Assembly: GCF_017873435.1 (NCBI RefSeq) | Contig: NZ_JAGGKG010000006.1 | Span: forward strand, 1-64,000 | Source: Paenibacillus turicensis | Lineage (GTDB): Bacteria; Bacillota; Bacilli; Paenibacillales; Paenibacillaceae | Reading direction: 5' to 3' | DNA length: 64,000 nucleotides | Part shown: positions 9,364-18,153 of the stretch, piece by piece | Position numbering within the stretch: position 1 is the stretch's first letter | Layout: each line of letters opens with the position of its first letter | The notes under the pieces: model-generated | What the model saw: the letters and a program-made list of their open reading frames with translations, nothing else | The model's database searches: none | Told to the model about the DNA's origin: nothing | Made by a program: the position numbers and the translations under genes

Positions 9364-10124
9364 GCATTCACCTCATTTGATTTGCTGCAAGGTACAGACA
9401 GTAGAAGTTTTGAGTTCTCTGATTCTGATTCATTACAAGAAACTACCACTTCAGTTCCCGATAATAAATGCTCCAAGTGCAGCTTGATTGTATCTATGTT
9501 GTTAGTTGGACTTTCTTGATCAAAAGAAACATAAACATGACCCTGATCAAGGTAAAATGAGACTGTTAATTGTAACAACTCTCCCCAAGATTTCCGATCC
9601 TTAAATTGAAAAGCACGAATAGTTTCTACAATTGCAGATGTTAGGTGCTGATTCCCCTGCTCTGAGCATAATGAATCAAGCTGAAGATCACCTTCAATCA
9701 ACACGGTAAGCTGAACATTGCTGTTTAGTTCACGAAATGACTGTAAATAAAAAGTTAAGGATGGGATGCCTAATCTAGATATTTTGCTCTCAATTAACAA
9801 CCGTTCCTTTATTCTTTCCACACAGCCTGCAAGTTTATCATATTTGCGTAATTGAATATAACCGTACAAAATCTGCAAATCATTCATCCAATCATGACGA
9901 TGATGACTAAGTGTTGCGGCTGCTGTCCTTTGTACTGACTCAAGTAAACTTCTGCGCTCGTTTGCTGCTTGCTTTTTGACATAAAATACATATCCCCAAA
10001 GAACAGCAAACATACACATACTCAGAATAAGGCTCATGATCGGTGAATGAAGAAAGTAAATGAGTACCATACAGAGTGCTGAAAATACCGCAATACCAAC
10101 TGGTACTAAAATCGACTGCTTCAT
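9354..10124 (-). CDS. spo0B: Sporulation phosphotransferase Spo0B-like protein
   Basis: In the phosphorelay Spo0B passes phosphate from Spo0F to Spo0A through one histidine. The motif [11 protein letters not shown] contains that residue (H77; H30 of B. subtilis Spo0B), within the helical-hairpin dimerisation region. A degenerate ATPase-like C-terminal half follows. Unlike the 192-residue soluble B. subtilis protein, this 256-residue form begins with about 50 residues that hold two hydrophobic segments (about 7-25 and 28-49), so it should be membrane-anchored. The operon position beside obg supports the call. A degenerate sensor kinase of the SpoOB_a class is the alternative. Confidence 0.82.
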   Translation of the reverse strand: MKQSILVPVGIAVFSALCMVLIYFLHSPIMSLILSMCMFAVLWGYVFYVKKQAANERRSLLESVQRTAAATLSHHRHDWMNDLQILYGYIQLRKYDKLAGCVERIKERLLIESKISRLGIPSLTFYLQSFRELNSNVQLTVLIEGDLQLDSLCSEQGNQHLTSAIVETIRAFQFKDRKSWGELLQLTVSFYLDQGHVYVSFDQESPTNNIDTIKLHLEHLLSGTEVVVSCNESESENSKLLLSVPCSKSNEVNACS

Positions 10125-10184
10125 ATGTTACTTTCCTCGTTCCTTTACCAAATTAATGAACTCCTTACCCTATTTCATTACATT

Positions 10185-10212
10185 AGTATATCACAATCCT
10201 TGTCCCATTAAA
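10185..10212 (-). promoter_or_regulatory. Probable promoter of spo0B-obg
   Basis: On the minus strand an extended -10 element TGATATACT has its TATACT at 10185-10190. A weak -35 box TTTAAT (10207-10212) lies 16 bp upstream. It sits between the rpmA terminator hairpin and spo0B, where a promoter is expected. Confidence 0.45.
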
Positions 10213-10266
10213 GCTATATCAAGGAATTGATTTTTTTCTAAATATTGAAATGTGCTATAAACATCA

Positions 10267-10301
10267 AGAAGCCCCAGACATTACTGATGTCTGAGGCTTC
10301 T
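10267..10301 (-). terminator. Hairpin after rpmA
   Basis: A nearly perfect 15-bp inverted repeat (10267-10281 with 10287-10301, AGAAGCC..CAGACAT arms) lies 20 nt beyond the rpmA stop. The T-run after the stem is poor on either strand, so termination may be partial. Confidence 0.6.
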
Positions 10302-10321
10302 AAAAACCTAATGCATTAAGC

Positions 10322-10633
10322 TTAAGCTTCAACAGCTGCTGCTACTGCAGCAACCTCTACAGGGTACACGCTCACTTTTTTGCGATCGCGGCCCCAACGT
10401 TCAAACTTAACAACGCCATCGATTTTAGCAAATAATGTATCATCTTTACCAATACCAACGTTATTGCCTGGGTGTACTTTCGTACCACGTTGACGATAAA
10501 GAATACTTCCGCCTGTTACAGTTTGTCCGTCTGCACGTTTTGCGCCAAGACGTTTGGAAATACTGTCACGACCGTTTTTTGTGGAACCTACACCCTTTTT
10601 AGATGCGAATAACTGGAGATCCAACTTCAACAT
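10322..10633 (-). CDS. rpmA: 50S ribosomal protein L27 with cleavable N-terminus
   Basis: This 103-residue protein L27 has the mature N-terminus that reaches the peptidyl-transferase centre. It begins [14 protein letters not shown], the Firmicutes extension that must be removed by the Prp protease before L27 can work; cleavage is expected just before or at the ASKKG segment. The prp gene lies immediately upstream and rplU before it, the usual operon. An alanine-rich tail ([10 protein letters not shown]) is notable. Confidence 0.97.
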   Translation of the reverse strand: MLKLDLQLFASKKGVGSTKNGRDSISKRLGAKRADGQTVTGGSILYRQRGTKVHPGNNVGIGKDDTLFAKIDGVVKFERWGRDRKKVSVYPVEVAAVAAAVEA

Positions 10634-10650
10634 AATGGTTTCCTCCTTCT

Positions 10651-10983
10651 TTAATTAATTATATCCCGAATCTTAATATATTTGTTGTAAGAATCCTCGA
10701 TCCCTTGCAACATAACTATCATGGCTGAGAGTAAAAACTGTGACTTTTCTTTAGCTTCAGAGGATAGTCCAAGCGGAAGACGTGCATTTAGAAAACCATC
10801 TTGCATAACGGAATCCATATGAACTCCAATTAATGACTCGATCGAATTCACAGTACCTACGGTAATCGCAGAAACACCAGCACAGACAATATCTTGGCCC
10901 TTTTTCGCAAAATTAGCATGTCCCTTAATCTCAAAACCATAAACACCGTCAGATTCATCTCTTAATATAGAAACAATAATCAT
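10651..10983 (-). CDS. prp: Ribosomal-processing cysteine protease Prp
   Basis: This 110-residue cysteine protease (YsxB family) trims the N-terminal extension of L27. The catalytic pair is visible in [17 protein letters not shown]22 and C34, the same positions as described for the S. aureus enzyme. It lies between rplU and rpmA with short gaps, so protease and substrate are made from one transcript. Confidence 0.95.
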   Translation of the reverse strand: MIIVSILRDESDGVYGFEIKGHANFAKKGQDIVCAGVSAITVGTVNSIESLIGVHMDSVMQDGFLNARLPLGLSSEAKEKSQFLLSAMIVMLQGIEDSYNKYIKIRDIIN

Positions 10984-10997
10984 ATTGTCACCGATAA

Positions 10998-11309
10998 TTA
11001 AGCTTGAATCTTCTCGATAGTTACTTTAGTGTAAGGTTGACGATGACCTTGTTTTTTGTGGTAGTTCTTTTTAGGTTTGTATTTATAAACAACAACTTTT
11101 TTACCTTTGCCGTGTTTTTCAACTTTCGCTGTTACACTTGCACCGGATACCAATGGAGTTCCTGCTACCAAACCTTCACCGTTAGATACAGCCAATACAC
11201 GATCAAATGTTACACTTGATCCGTCTTCTGCGTTCAATTTTTCAATGTAAAGAACATCGCCTTCTTGAACACGGTATTGTTTGCCACCTGTTTCGATAAT
11301 TGCGTACAT
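10998..11309 (-). CDS. rplU: 50S ribosomal protein L21
   Basis: This 103-residue protein binds 23S rRNA in the large subunit. It has the classic start [14 protein letters not shown] and the C-terminal [12 protein letters not shown] basic stretch. The ATG at 11309 is preceded by AGGAGG; an ATG six codons upstream overlaps that binding site and is rejected. It is the first gene of rplU-prp-rpmA. Confidence 0.97.
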   Translation of the reverse strand: MYAIIETGGKQYRVQEGDVLYIEKLNAEDGSSVTFDRVLAVSNGEGLVAGTPLVSGASVTAKVEKHGKGKKVVVYKYKPKKNYHKKQGHRQPYTKVTIEKIQA

Positions 11310-11432
11310 ATGCTTGCACCTCCTCATGTCTCAGACTCGCCTAATTCAGGTGTTGCTTGAAAAATCAAACAAACTTCTTAACCCGATCGGAGCGGTTACA
11401 GCATGTGCACAAGTCATACTTATGTCACATAC
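11310..11432 (-). promoter_or_regulatory. Probable L21 leader RNA
   Basis: About 120 nt lie between the predicted start site and rplU, with GC-rich patches (CCGCTCCGATCGG) able to form hairpins. Firmicutes rplU genes are known to carry a structured leader through which ribosomal protein controls its own operon. The assignment rests on position and length; I have not matched a covariance model. Confidence 0.55.
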
Positions 11433-11438
11433 CTAAAT

Positions 11439-11467
11439 ATAATATCACCAGCACGTCAGAAAAGCAA
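11439..11467 (-). promoter_or_regulatory. Promoter of rplU-prp-rpmA
   Basis: On the minus strand TTGCTT (11462-11467) and TATTAT (11439-11444) are 17 bp apart, a sigma-A type promoter placing the start near 11432. Confidence 0.7.
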
Positions 11468-11481
11468 CTTCTATTTCAAAT

Positions 11482-12663
11482 TTAGCCGATCATAATCTCT
11501 CTCATTCTTTTTCTCGTCATCTCCACTAAACCAAGCCTTGTCCAACCTAAAATATGGTGTTGTGTCCTGTCCTGGGCCATCGCATTGCCAAGAGTATCCA
11601 ATACCGCATCACGATGCGCTTCACTGTCCATATCAATAAAATCAATAATAATAATGCCCCCAATGTCACGCAAGCGGATCAATCTGGCCATCTCCATAGC
11701 AGCTTCAAGATTGGTATGGTATACCGTGTGCTCTAAATCCTGCCCCCCCGTATACTTTCCAGTGTTCACATCAATTACCGTTAAAGCTTCGGTGTGGTCC
11801 CAGATTAAATACCCACCACCAGGCAACCAGGTTTTCCTTCCAAAATCACGTTCTACTTGGGGAGTAATAAGATATTCCTCTAATAAAGGTGTTGTCCCTT
11901 TATACACATTCACATGTGGTTTCTCATTAGGTAGCATGGAGGACACAAATACCGACACCTCCTCCGCTACCTTTGGACAGTCTACAATAATGTTGTCCGT
12001 TTCAGGACTGTATGCATCACGAATTAAGCGCTGAACCATACTGAGATCATGATGTAATGCAGATGGTGCTGCGACCTTTTGTGCCCTATTCAAAATACTG
12101 TTCCATTGCTCTTGTAAATATCTAAAATCCTGTTCAATTGAGATTAGACTTTGTTGTTCAGCTACAGTACGTAAAATTAAACCTTCTTCTTCTTGCCGGA
12201 GCTGTTCCCCTGCTGTTTTTAAACGCTCCCGCTCTTCCTCTTGCTTAATCTTTTTTGAAATTGCAACATACCCCGCATAGGGCATATATACTAGCCAACG
12301 TCCTGGCAAAGAGTAATGCGTTGTAATTCTTGCCCCTTTGTTTCCAAATGCATCCTTAGTCACCTGCACAACTAGTTCTTGTCCAGTTTTTACTAAATCT
12401 TGAATAGAAGGTTTTTCTTTAGGATACTGTTCTAGATTTTGTGGCAATATATCATCTATATATAAAAAGGCATTTTTCTTTTGACCGATATCTACAAAGG
12501 CCGCCTGCATACCTGGAACAACATTAACAACCTTCCCTTTAAAAAAGCTACCCACAACACCTTGGCGTTGTGCGTATTCTACTGTATATTCTACTAATTT
12601 ATTATTTTCTATTAAAGCCATTGCTGTGAGATCAGATGCACAATGGACTAGCATTTGTTTCAT
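11482..12663 (-). CDS. rng: Ribonuclease G (RNase E/G family), short form
   Basis: This 393-residue endoribonuclease acts in RNA processing and decay. An S1-like RNA-binding domain occupies about residues 36-125. The catalytic magnesium-binding aspartates are seen as D298 in LTVIDVNTG and D341 in IIIIDFIDMD. The protein stops soon after LVEMTRKR and lacks the Cys pair (zinc link) and following domain of E. coli RNase G (489 residues), so it may dimerise differently or not at all. B. subtilis lacks this enzyme and uses RNase Y. It follows spoIVFB after 60 bp and precedes the rplU promoter. Confidence 0.9.
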   Translation of the reverse strand: MKQMLVHCASDLTAMALIENNKLVEYTVEYAQRQGVVGSFFKGKVVNVVPGMQAAFVDIGQKKNAFLYIDDILPQNLEQYPKEKPSIQDLVKTGQELVVQVTKDAFGNKGARITTHYSLPGRWLVYMPYAGYVAISKKIKQEEERERLKTAGEQLRQEEEGLILRTVAEQQSLISIEQDFRYLQEQWNSILNRAQKVAAPSALHHDLSMVQRLIRDAYSPETDNIIVDCPKVAEEVSVFVSSMLPNEKPHVNVYKGTTPLLEEYLITPQVERDFGRKTWLPGGGYLIWDHTEALTVIDVNTGKYTGGQDLEHTVYHTNLEAAMEMARLIRLRDIGGIIIIDFIDMDSEAHRDAVLDTLGNAMAQDRTQHHILGWTRLGLVEMTRKRMREIMIG

Positions 12664-12723
12664 TTGCTCACCCTTTATTCTGTAACAGTATTTAATGTTT
12701 CTACTTAATAAGTTTTTATTATC

Positions 12724-13581
12724 TCATGGATTAGGTAAACCACGCAAAAAAGCTGAAATGACCTTTTGTTCTGGTAAAACCGCAACAATATCACCTTGTT
12801 CGTTCATCACATAAATAAAATGATATTTCTCTCTTCTAAATAGACGCAATATATATTCTAAAGGTTTCTGTGGATGAGAAACAATAGGAACTGCTATACT
12901 TCCATATATCCAATGTTTGGTATATGTCTGCTCACGACGAATAAGGAAACGCATAAACCTGTAGGGGAGATTGCGATAATCTTGCCAATTGGAATATAAC
13001 AAAAAACTTCCAATTAATAACAGATTAAGTTGAGGGGGCTTTTGACTTAGCAAAAATGGAATAATCGCATAACTAACCATACATAGACTACCTACAACAC
13101 TGATTCGAAGTGACCATAATAAAGTTGCGTGATAGGGTGCAAATAAGCTAAATAATGACTGACTAACTTTCCCCCCGTCTAAAGGGAGGATTGGGAGCAG
13201 GTTAAACAAGGCAATGATCAGATTACATTCAATAAAATACGACAAAAAGTCCCCTTCTCCTAAGCCAATATATTGGTAAAAATAAGCACAAAAAATTAAT
13301 AATACATTTTGCAAAGGACCTGCTAGGGCGATTATAATTTCCTTGCCTGCTGACAAATAAGCGCTATCCTCCATTACAGCTACTCCACCAAACGGTAGCA
13401 TTTCAATCGACAAAACAGAAACACCAAATAAACGTGCTGCGGTGACATGACCTAATTCATGAATAAAGACAATTACAAATAAACTTAATAGTTCTAAAAA
13501 ATGACCTGTTACAACAGACGCCATCATCATAAGCACAAAAAAAGGATGAAGCTTGATTGTAATTCCAGCTAGTTTAATCAA
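12724..13581 (-). CDS. spoIVFB: Stage IV sporulation intramembrane protease SpoIVFB
   Basis: This 285-residue site-2-type zinc metalloprotease of the outer forespore membrane removes the pro-sequence of pro-sigma-K. The zinc ligands are in HELGH (H41, H45, with catalytic E42) and the third ligand in LPLDGG (D135), almost the same positions as in B. subtilis. About six membrane segments are followed by a C-terminal CBS-like domain (about 215-285) that senses ATP in the known enzyme. It overlaps spoIVFA by 8 nt. Confidence 0.96.
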   Translation of the reverse strand: MIKLAGITIKLHPFFVLMMMASVVTGHFLELLSLFVIVFIHELGHVTAARLFGVSVLSIEMLPFGGVAVMEDSAYLSAGKEIIIALAGPLQNVLLIFCAYFYQYIGLGEGDFLSYFIECNLIIALFNLLPILPLDGGKVSQSLFSLFAPYHATLLWSLRISVVGSLCMVSYAIIPFLLSQKPPQLNLLLIGSFLLYSNWQDYRNLPYRFMRFLIRREQTYTKHWIYGSIAVPIVSHPQKPLEYILRLFRREKYHFIYVMNEQGDIVAVLPEQKVISAFLRGLPNP

Positions 13582-14473
13582 TCATAATCACATCCGTTGG
13601 GTCGATGAATTTCTTATCTTTTTCTATAGAAAAATACAATGTAGCTTGAGGGTTACTTGTTGTCGCAGGTAGCGAACCAATCCATTCCCCCCCTTCAATC
13701 CAGTCATTTTTTTGAACAAACACTTGCTCCATCCGTCCGTAACTGCTAATATATCCCCCTGTATGTTGAATAACGACTGTTTTACCTGTAACTGCATCTT
13801 GATTTATAGCAATTACTCTACCTGTCGATATGCTCTGTACATTTATACTGCTAGCGGACTTGTCATTAGGAAGAATTTCGATTCCTTTCATGCTTACTGC
13901 AAATGAGCTTACAATTTTCCCCTGCAATGGAGTTACAAATCCTGCTTTTCCCTCAACCTTTACTCCCTGTGGGTCATTATGTTTAAAAATAGGGATAAAG
14001 GAAGGTGATCCCCCAAAGGTGTCCTCATACCACACTTCTACTTTACTAAAATCCATTTCATGAGTGAGCGATTGTACAATGACCGATTGAACCGGAAACG
14101 ACCAAGAGGTTTGTACATTTTGGATTCCATAAATACCAGCAAAAATAATGACACTGACCAAAAGACGTATACCTTGTCCTCTCCAAAAATAGCTTTTTTT
14201 ACGTGTAGGCTTATCTGGAACGTCATTTTCAAATTTATTTTTCCAAGGATTGTTATGCTTCCATGCTAGTTCTGGATCAGCTTCCATTGAAGAAAAGCTC
14301 GTAGAGGATGAATGCTTCGTTGTTGAAGGTGTTGTTGCTGATGCTCTTGAATCTGCTGGATGTGACATAGGTGATATAGGTGAAATTGGCAATTCTCGAA
14401 CAATATCACCTGCGGTTAGTTGTCTAATACGTTCGTCTCTACGTTTTTTAACATTAGACTTTATATCTTCCAC
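13574..14473 (-). CDS. spoIVFA: Stage IV sporulation protein SpoIVFA, M23-like domain
   Basis: This 299-residue membrane protein holds SpoIVFB inactive in a complex with BofA until a forespore signal arrives. It has a basic N-terminus, one membrane segment (about residues 93-113) and an extracytoplasmic LytM/M23-like domain whose catalytic residues are degenerate. It ends FIDPTDVIMID, as in B. subtilis (FIDPIQVI). I chose the GTG at 14473 because AGGAGGGG lies 8 nt upstream and the start then aligns with the B. subtilis protein; the frame is open 16 codons further. It overlaps spoIVFB. Confidence 0.9.
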   Translation of the reverse strand: MEDIKSNVKKRRDERIRQLTAGDIVRELPISPISPMSHPADSRASATTPSTTKHSSSTSFSSMEADPELAWKHNNPWKNKFENDVPDKPTRKKSYFWRGQGIRLLVSVIIFAGIYGIQNVQTSWSFPVQSVIVQSLTHEMDFSKVEVWYEDTFGGSPSFIPIFKHNDPQGVKVEGKAGFVTPLQGKIVSSFAVSMKGIEILPNDKSASSINVQSISTGRVIAINQDAVTGKTVVIQHTGGYISSYGRMEQVFVQKNDWIEGGEWIGSLPATTSNPQATLYFSIEKDKKFIDPTDVIMID

Positions 14474-14620
14474 TGGATCCACCCCTCCTAACAAACTATA
14501 GAGATTTATATCAGCTCTCACTCATTACAAACTAAAGAGCGTTAACTCACTGTGCTTGTCTCTATTTCATACCTTATATTTATGAAGGGCTTGGCTAAAT
14601 TATGAAAATACGCACACAAA

Positions 14621-14650
14621 TAAAAAAAGCCAGTGCGCGATGCACCAGCT
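14621..14650 (-). terminator. Terminator of the rodA transcript
   Basis: A 9-bp stem with two G-T pairs (14642-14650 with 14628-14636) is followed on the minus strand by seven T residues. It lies between the MITE-like repeat and spoIVFA, so it should end the mreCD-minCD-rodA transcript. Confidence 0.75.
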
Positions 14651-14725
14651 TTTACACTGATTTTATTTTGCTTTAAATTTTTTTCCAATTTTCAAATTCA
14701 AGATAAAATTAAGAGCTAATATTTT

Positions 14726-14912
14726 AAATTAGTGGTTGGCAAACACCACACACAGCGTAGAGACAGAGCGATTCTGAAGAAGTGGAACGTTCGTATTTAA
14801 AACCGGATTATAACAACTAAGTTAATATCAAAATGAGAATCTGGTTTTAACAACGATCGGAAGAACGCTCTGGATCGTAGCATCCATCTCCATCATTGCC
14901 AGCCACTAATTT
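14726..14912. repeat. MITE-like repeat with 17-bp terminal inverted repeats
   Basis: The 187-nt unit has ends AAATTAGTGGTTGGCAA (14726-14742) and TTGCCAGCCACTAATTT (14896-14912), which are inverted copies with one mismatch. Inside is a second inverted pair, TTAAAACCGGATT (14797-14809) and AATCTGGTTTTAA (14838-14850), and GAGCG/CGCTC arms. There is no coding capacity. The remaining DNA in the gap from 14474 to 14935 contains only the terminator and an AT-rich stretch. A half copy lies at 7982-8055, so the unit is dispersed in this genome. A structured RNA is the alternative reading. Confidence 0.65.
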
Positions 14913-14935
14913 GATTTAGTGTGTAATTTTACAAT

Positions 14936-16075
14936 CTAATATTTTTCCTGATGGAGCTTAATACTAAAAACAATTCCAATACATAACATATTAATTAATA
15001 ACGAGGTGCCCCCATAACTAATAAATGGTAGTGTAATCCCTGTGATTGGCATCAATCCAATCATCATCCCTACATTTTCAAATATTTGAAATAGAAACAT
15101 GGCAACAATTCCAACAATAATATATGCCCCTCTTTTATCAATACAGCCTAAAGCAATTAATATCATCCTATAAATAAGTAAAAAGTATGTTAATAGCAAT
15201 ACGGAGGCACCAATGAAACCAAACTCTTCCCCTACTACAACAAATATAGAATCAGAATAGGGATAAGGAATAAACTTTTTATTCTTAAGCTGACCAGACA
15301 TGTAGCCATCGCCCATTAAGCCACCGGAACCTATCGCAATTTTTGCATAGTTAGATTGATGTCTATCATCACTGCTTGCATTGTCAGGATCCACAAACGT
15401 ATTAATTCGTTGATACCAATGTAGCTTATTATGCTGGGTTAAATAATCACGAATTTCTTGATTATATGCATTAAATACAGTAACAAATGCAATAAGCAAA
15501 ACTGTCACTCCAGCAAGACCAATTACAACATGACTATATTTTGAATTTCCTATCCACAACATTGCAACAAGAATCACAAGATAAATGATCGCATTTCCTA
15601 GATCTGGCTGAATCAACACAAGTAAAAACGGGAGCATTACTACACCCGTAATCGGAATAATATCTTGTCCTATTTTTAGAGGTTGCCCATTTCGTTTACC
15701 AAGTAAATAAGCTACAGACATAATTAAAATCACTTTAACTAGCTCAGCGGGTTGAAACTGCAAGCTCCCAATCGAAAACCAACTCCGAGCCCCATTAATT
15801 GCAGGTGTAAAGAAAACAAATACTAACAATAAGCAGCCAAATCCATACACATACCAGCTATAGGTGAGTATTGTACGATAATCAACTAGCGATACACCAA
15901 AAACTACACCAAAGCCTAAAATGTAAAATATAATTGTTCGCATTTCATAACCATTAAACTGATTTTCATAAGGAGCAATTGCGCTATTCACTAATATTGT
16001 ACTCATCACCATAAGCACAATTAATGTAGCTACAATAACCCAGTCAAGCTTTTTAAGTTTAAACAGCAACCGCAA
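14936..16075 (-). CDS. rodA: Rod-shape SEDS glycosyltransferase RodA
   Basis: This 379-residue polytopic membrane protein of the SEDS family polymerises lipid II into glycan strands for side-wall growth with a class B PBP. About ten membrane segments, the GARSWFSIGSLQFQPAEL motif (about 95-112) and the large loop ending YSDSIFVVVGEEFGFIG (about 270-287), which includes the conserved catalytic-region Asp, are typical. The start is TTG directly after the minD TGA, with a weak upstream binding site. Position in the mre/min operon favours RodA over FtsW or SpoVE. Confidence 0.88.
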   Translation of the reverse strand: MRLLFKLKKLDWVIVATLIVLMVMSTILVNSAIAPYENQFNGYEMRTIIFYILGFGVVFGVSLVDYRTILTYSWYVYGFGCLLLVFVFFTPAINGARSWFSIGSLQFQPAELVKVILIMSVAYLLGKRNGQPLKIGQDIIPITGVVMLPFLLVLIQPDLGNAIIYLVILVAMLWIGNSKYSHVVIGLAGVTVLLIAFVTVFNAYNQEIRDYLTQHNKLHWYQRINTFVDPDNASSDDRHQSNYAKIAIGSGGLMGDGYMSGQLKNKKFIPYPYSDSIFVVVGEEFGFIGASVLLLTYFLLIYRMILIALGCIDKRGAYIIVGIVAMFLFQIFENVGMMIGLMPITGITLPFISYGGTSLLINMLCIGIVFSIKLHQEKY

Positions 16076-16873
16076 TCAACCCATTCCGAAAAACTTTTTG
16101 AAACGTTTAAAGACGCTGGATTTTTGATCCAACACCATGAGAGGAACCGTATCGCCAAGTATACGCCGGGCAATATTGCGATAAGCAATCGCTGCTTGCG
16201 AGGAAGGATTCATTACGGTGGGTTCTCCAGTATTTGCAGCCTTAATTACCATTTCATCGTCAGGTACAATTCCAATTAAATCGATATTTAGTACTTGCAA
16301 AATACCTTCAATATCTAACATATCCCCTGACTTCATCATGCTAGATTTAACCCGGTTCACAACAAGCTTAGGCGAACCAATATGTGAATTTTCCAACAAA
16401 CCAATAATGCGATCAGCATCACGCACCGCAGCATTTTCTGGCGTAGTAACTACGATCGCCTGATCTGCACCAGAGATAGCATTTTTAAAGCCTTGTTCAA
16501 TCCCGGCAGGGCAGTCAATAATAACATATTCATATTCTTTTTTTAATTCTAAAATGATATCCTTGACTTGCTCTGGTGAAATCGCAGTTTTATCCTTTGT
16601 TTGTGCAGCTGGTAACATATATAACTCATCAAAACGTTTATCTTTTACTAAAGCCTGATTAAGACGGCAACGTCCTTCTGCAACGTCGATTAAATCATAT
16701 ATAATACGATTTTCAAGTCCCATAACAACATCTAGGTTACGCAAACCAATATCGGTATCTACTAGACAAACTTTTTTTCCAAGCAATGCTAGTGCTGTGC
16801 CAATATTCGCTGATGTTGTTGTTTTGCCTACGCCACCTTTACCAGAAGTAATTACGATAGCCTCTCCCATCAT
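16076..16873 (-). CDS. minD: Septum-site determining ATPase MinD
   Basis: This 265-residue deviant Walker ATPase places MinC at cell poles. The P-loop SGKGGVGKTT is at residues 10-19, and the protein ends in an amphipathic helix (SVFKRFKKFFGMG) that binds membrane. The ATG follows the minC stop without a gap (TGAATG), so translation is coupled. Two adjacent ATG codons are possible starts. Confidence 0.96.
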   Translation of the reverse strand: MMGEAIVITSGKGGVGKTTTSANIGTALALLGKKVCLVDTDIGLRNLDVVMGLENRIIYDLIDVAEGRCRLNQALVKDKRFDELYMLPAAQTKDKTAISPEQVKDIILELKKEYEYVIIDCPAGIEQGFKNAISGADQAIVVTTPENAAVRDADRIIGLLENSHIGSPKLVVNRVKSSMMKSGDMLDIEGILQVLNIDLIGIVPDDEMVIKAANTGEPTVMNPSSQAAIAYRNIARRILGDTVPLMVLDQKSSVFKRFKKFFGMG

Positions 16874-17533
16874 TCACACCCCTTTAAACACATTTAAATC
16901 CTTCCGGAAACGACTAATGTTGCTTATTTTATCAATTTGCATCACACCATCTCGCAGGCTAGCAAATTCCATACTAGTTTCTTTATTTTCCCATTCATCT
17001 GGAGGTCTACTAATGATATCCGCAATTCGCAATTGAGTAGGGGACAAATAAGAAGCAGCAATGATTGCATTCTCATTTCCATTTACCCCCGCGTGTGCCA
17101 TACCACGTAGCGAGCCGAGTACATATACATCTCCTGTACATGTCAAACTGCCACCAGGATTTACATCTCCTAAAAACAGAAGGTTCCCTTCATGATGAAG
17201 GACTTGTCCTGATCTCACAATTCCTCCCATTGTCGTGATCGTTGCACTATCTTCTTCCTTCTTAACAGATGGTGAATCGATAGAACGAATTAATAAATTG
17301 CCCTTTTTCGATAATATATCTAAAATCATCACTTTTTGCTCTTCGCTTATTTCACGAGCACCTAATTTAACATCAACATGAATAATCGGACCCGTCAAAA
17401 TATTTTGATGACTATATTCTAATTTATATCGTAGCTCCTCTAGAAGACTAGGAAATTCACATTTGTCATCTAAAAGGAAAACCAGGCCGTCCTTGATGCC
17501 CTTAATCGTAACATGATTGGATTTAACGTTCAT
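16874..17533 (-). CDS. minC: Septum-site determining protein MinC
   Basis: This 219-residue inhibitor of FtsZ assembly works with MinD. The N-terminal domain (about 1-100) binds FtsZ; the C-terminal beta-helix has GGIVRSGQVL, GDVNPGG and GSLRGMAHAG repeats typical of the MinD-binding half. It lies 71 bp after mreD and directly before minD. Confidence 0.94.
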   Translation of the reverse strand: MNVKSNHVTIKGIKDGLVFLLDDKCEFPSLLEELRYKLEYSHQNILTGPIIHVDVKLGAREISEEQKVMILDILSKKGNLLIRSIDSPSVKKEEDSATITTMGGIVRSGQVLHHEGNLLFLGDVNPGGSLTCTGDVYVLGSLRGMAHAGVNGNENAIIAASYLSPTQLRIADIISRPPDEWENKETSMEFASLRDGVMQIDKISNISRFRKDLNVFKGV

Positions 17534-17604
17534 AGCCTGTACCTCCCTTTTAGATCAATTCGCTTCGGAGACATAAGTTTCCTGCCTCCTAACAAGAAAA
17601 GTAC

Positions 17605-18153
17605 TTAGGTGCGTGTCTTATTCTCATCCAAGGATCGGCGTTTTGCAATGATTTCTAGCTGACGTCGTAGAGGAACATAAATCATCAACGCAAATGCAAA
17701 GTGAAAAAACATCGTAGGGATAATATGGTTAGATAACGCCCATGAAAACGGAAGATGTGTAATTTCAAACACCAAATATACCCCGTATACAATGGAATCA
17801 AACAATAAGCTTCCAAGCAAAGTCACAATCAACATAAGTGGCATAGGTGCACGATGAGATCTAAATATAAGACCAAGTATGTAGCAAGAGCAACCCATTG
17901 CTAAGGAATACGTACCTATCAATGCACCATAATAAACAATATCATGGAGCATACCAAAAGAGAATCCTAAAATAAGTGCAGTATGGCGATCATAATACAC
18001 GGTTACAAATAAAATCACAATATAAACGAGATGTGGAGCAATTCTATTTTGTAAAAAACCTGGGATCAACCAAGGAATAATTGTACCTTCAATAATAAAC
18101 AACAAAAACAGCAGCAGCAAAAGAATGTATTTACGGCGTTGGACTCTACTCAC
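17605..18153 (-). CDS. mreD: Rod-shape membrane protein MreD
   Basis: This 182-residue protein with about five membrane segments belongs to the elongasome with MreC, RodA and MreB. I place the start at the GTG at 18153, which overlaps the mreC TAG by one base and has AGAGG upstream; the frame is open 15 codons further into mreC. Sequence is poorly conserved in this family; the call rests on length, topology and position between mreC and minC. Confidence 0.88.
   Translation of the reverse strand: MSRVQRRKYILLLLLFLLFIIEGTIIPWLIPGFLQNRIAPHLVYIVILFVTVYYDRHTALILGFSFGMLHDIVYYGALIGTYSLAMGCSCYILGLIFRSHRAPMPLMLIVTLLGSLLFDSIVYGVYLVFEITHLPFSWALSNHIIPTMFFHFAFALMIYVPLRRQLEIIAKRRSLDENKTRT

Noticed and set aside
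11585..12034. 149-codon frame antisense to rng
   Set aside because: The opposite strand codes for a clear RNase G with catalytic residues; the frame is a shadow without start signals.
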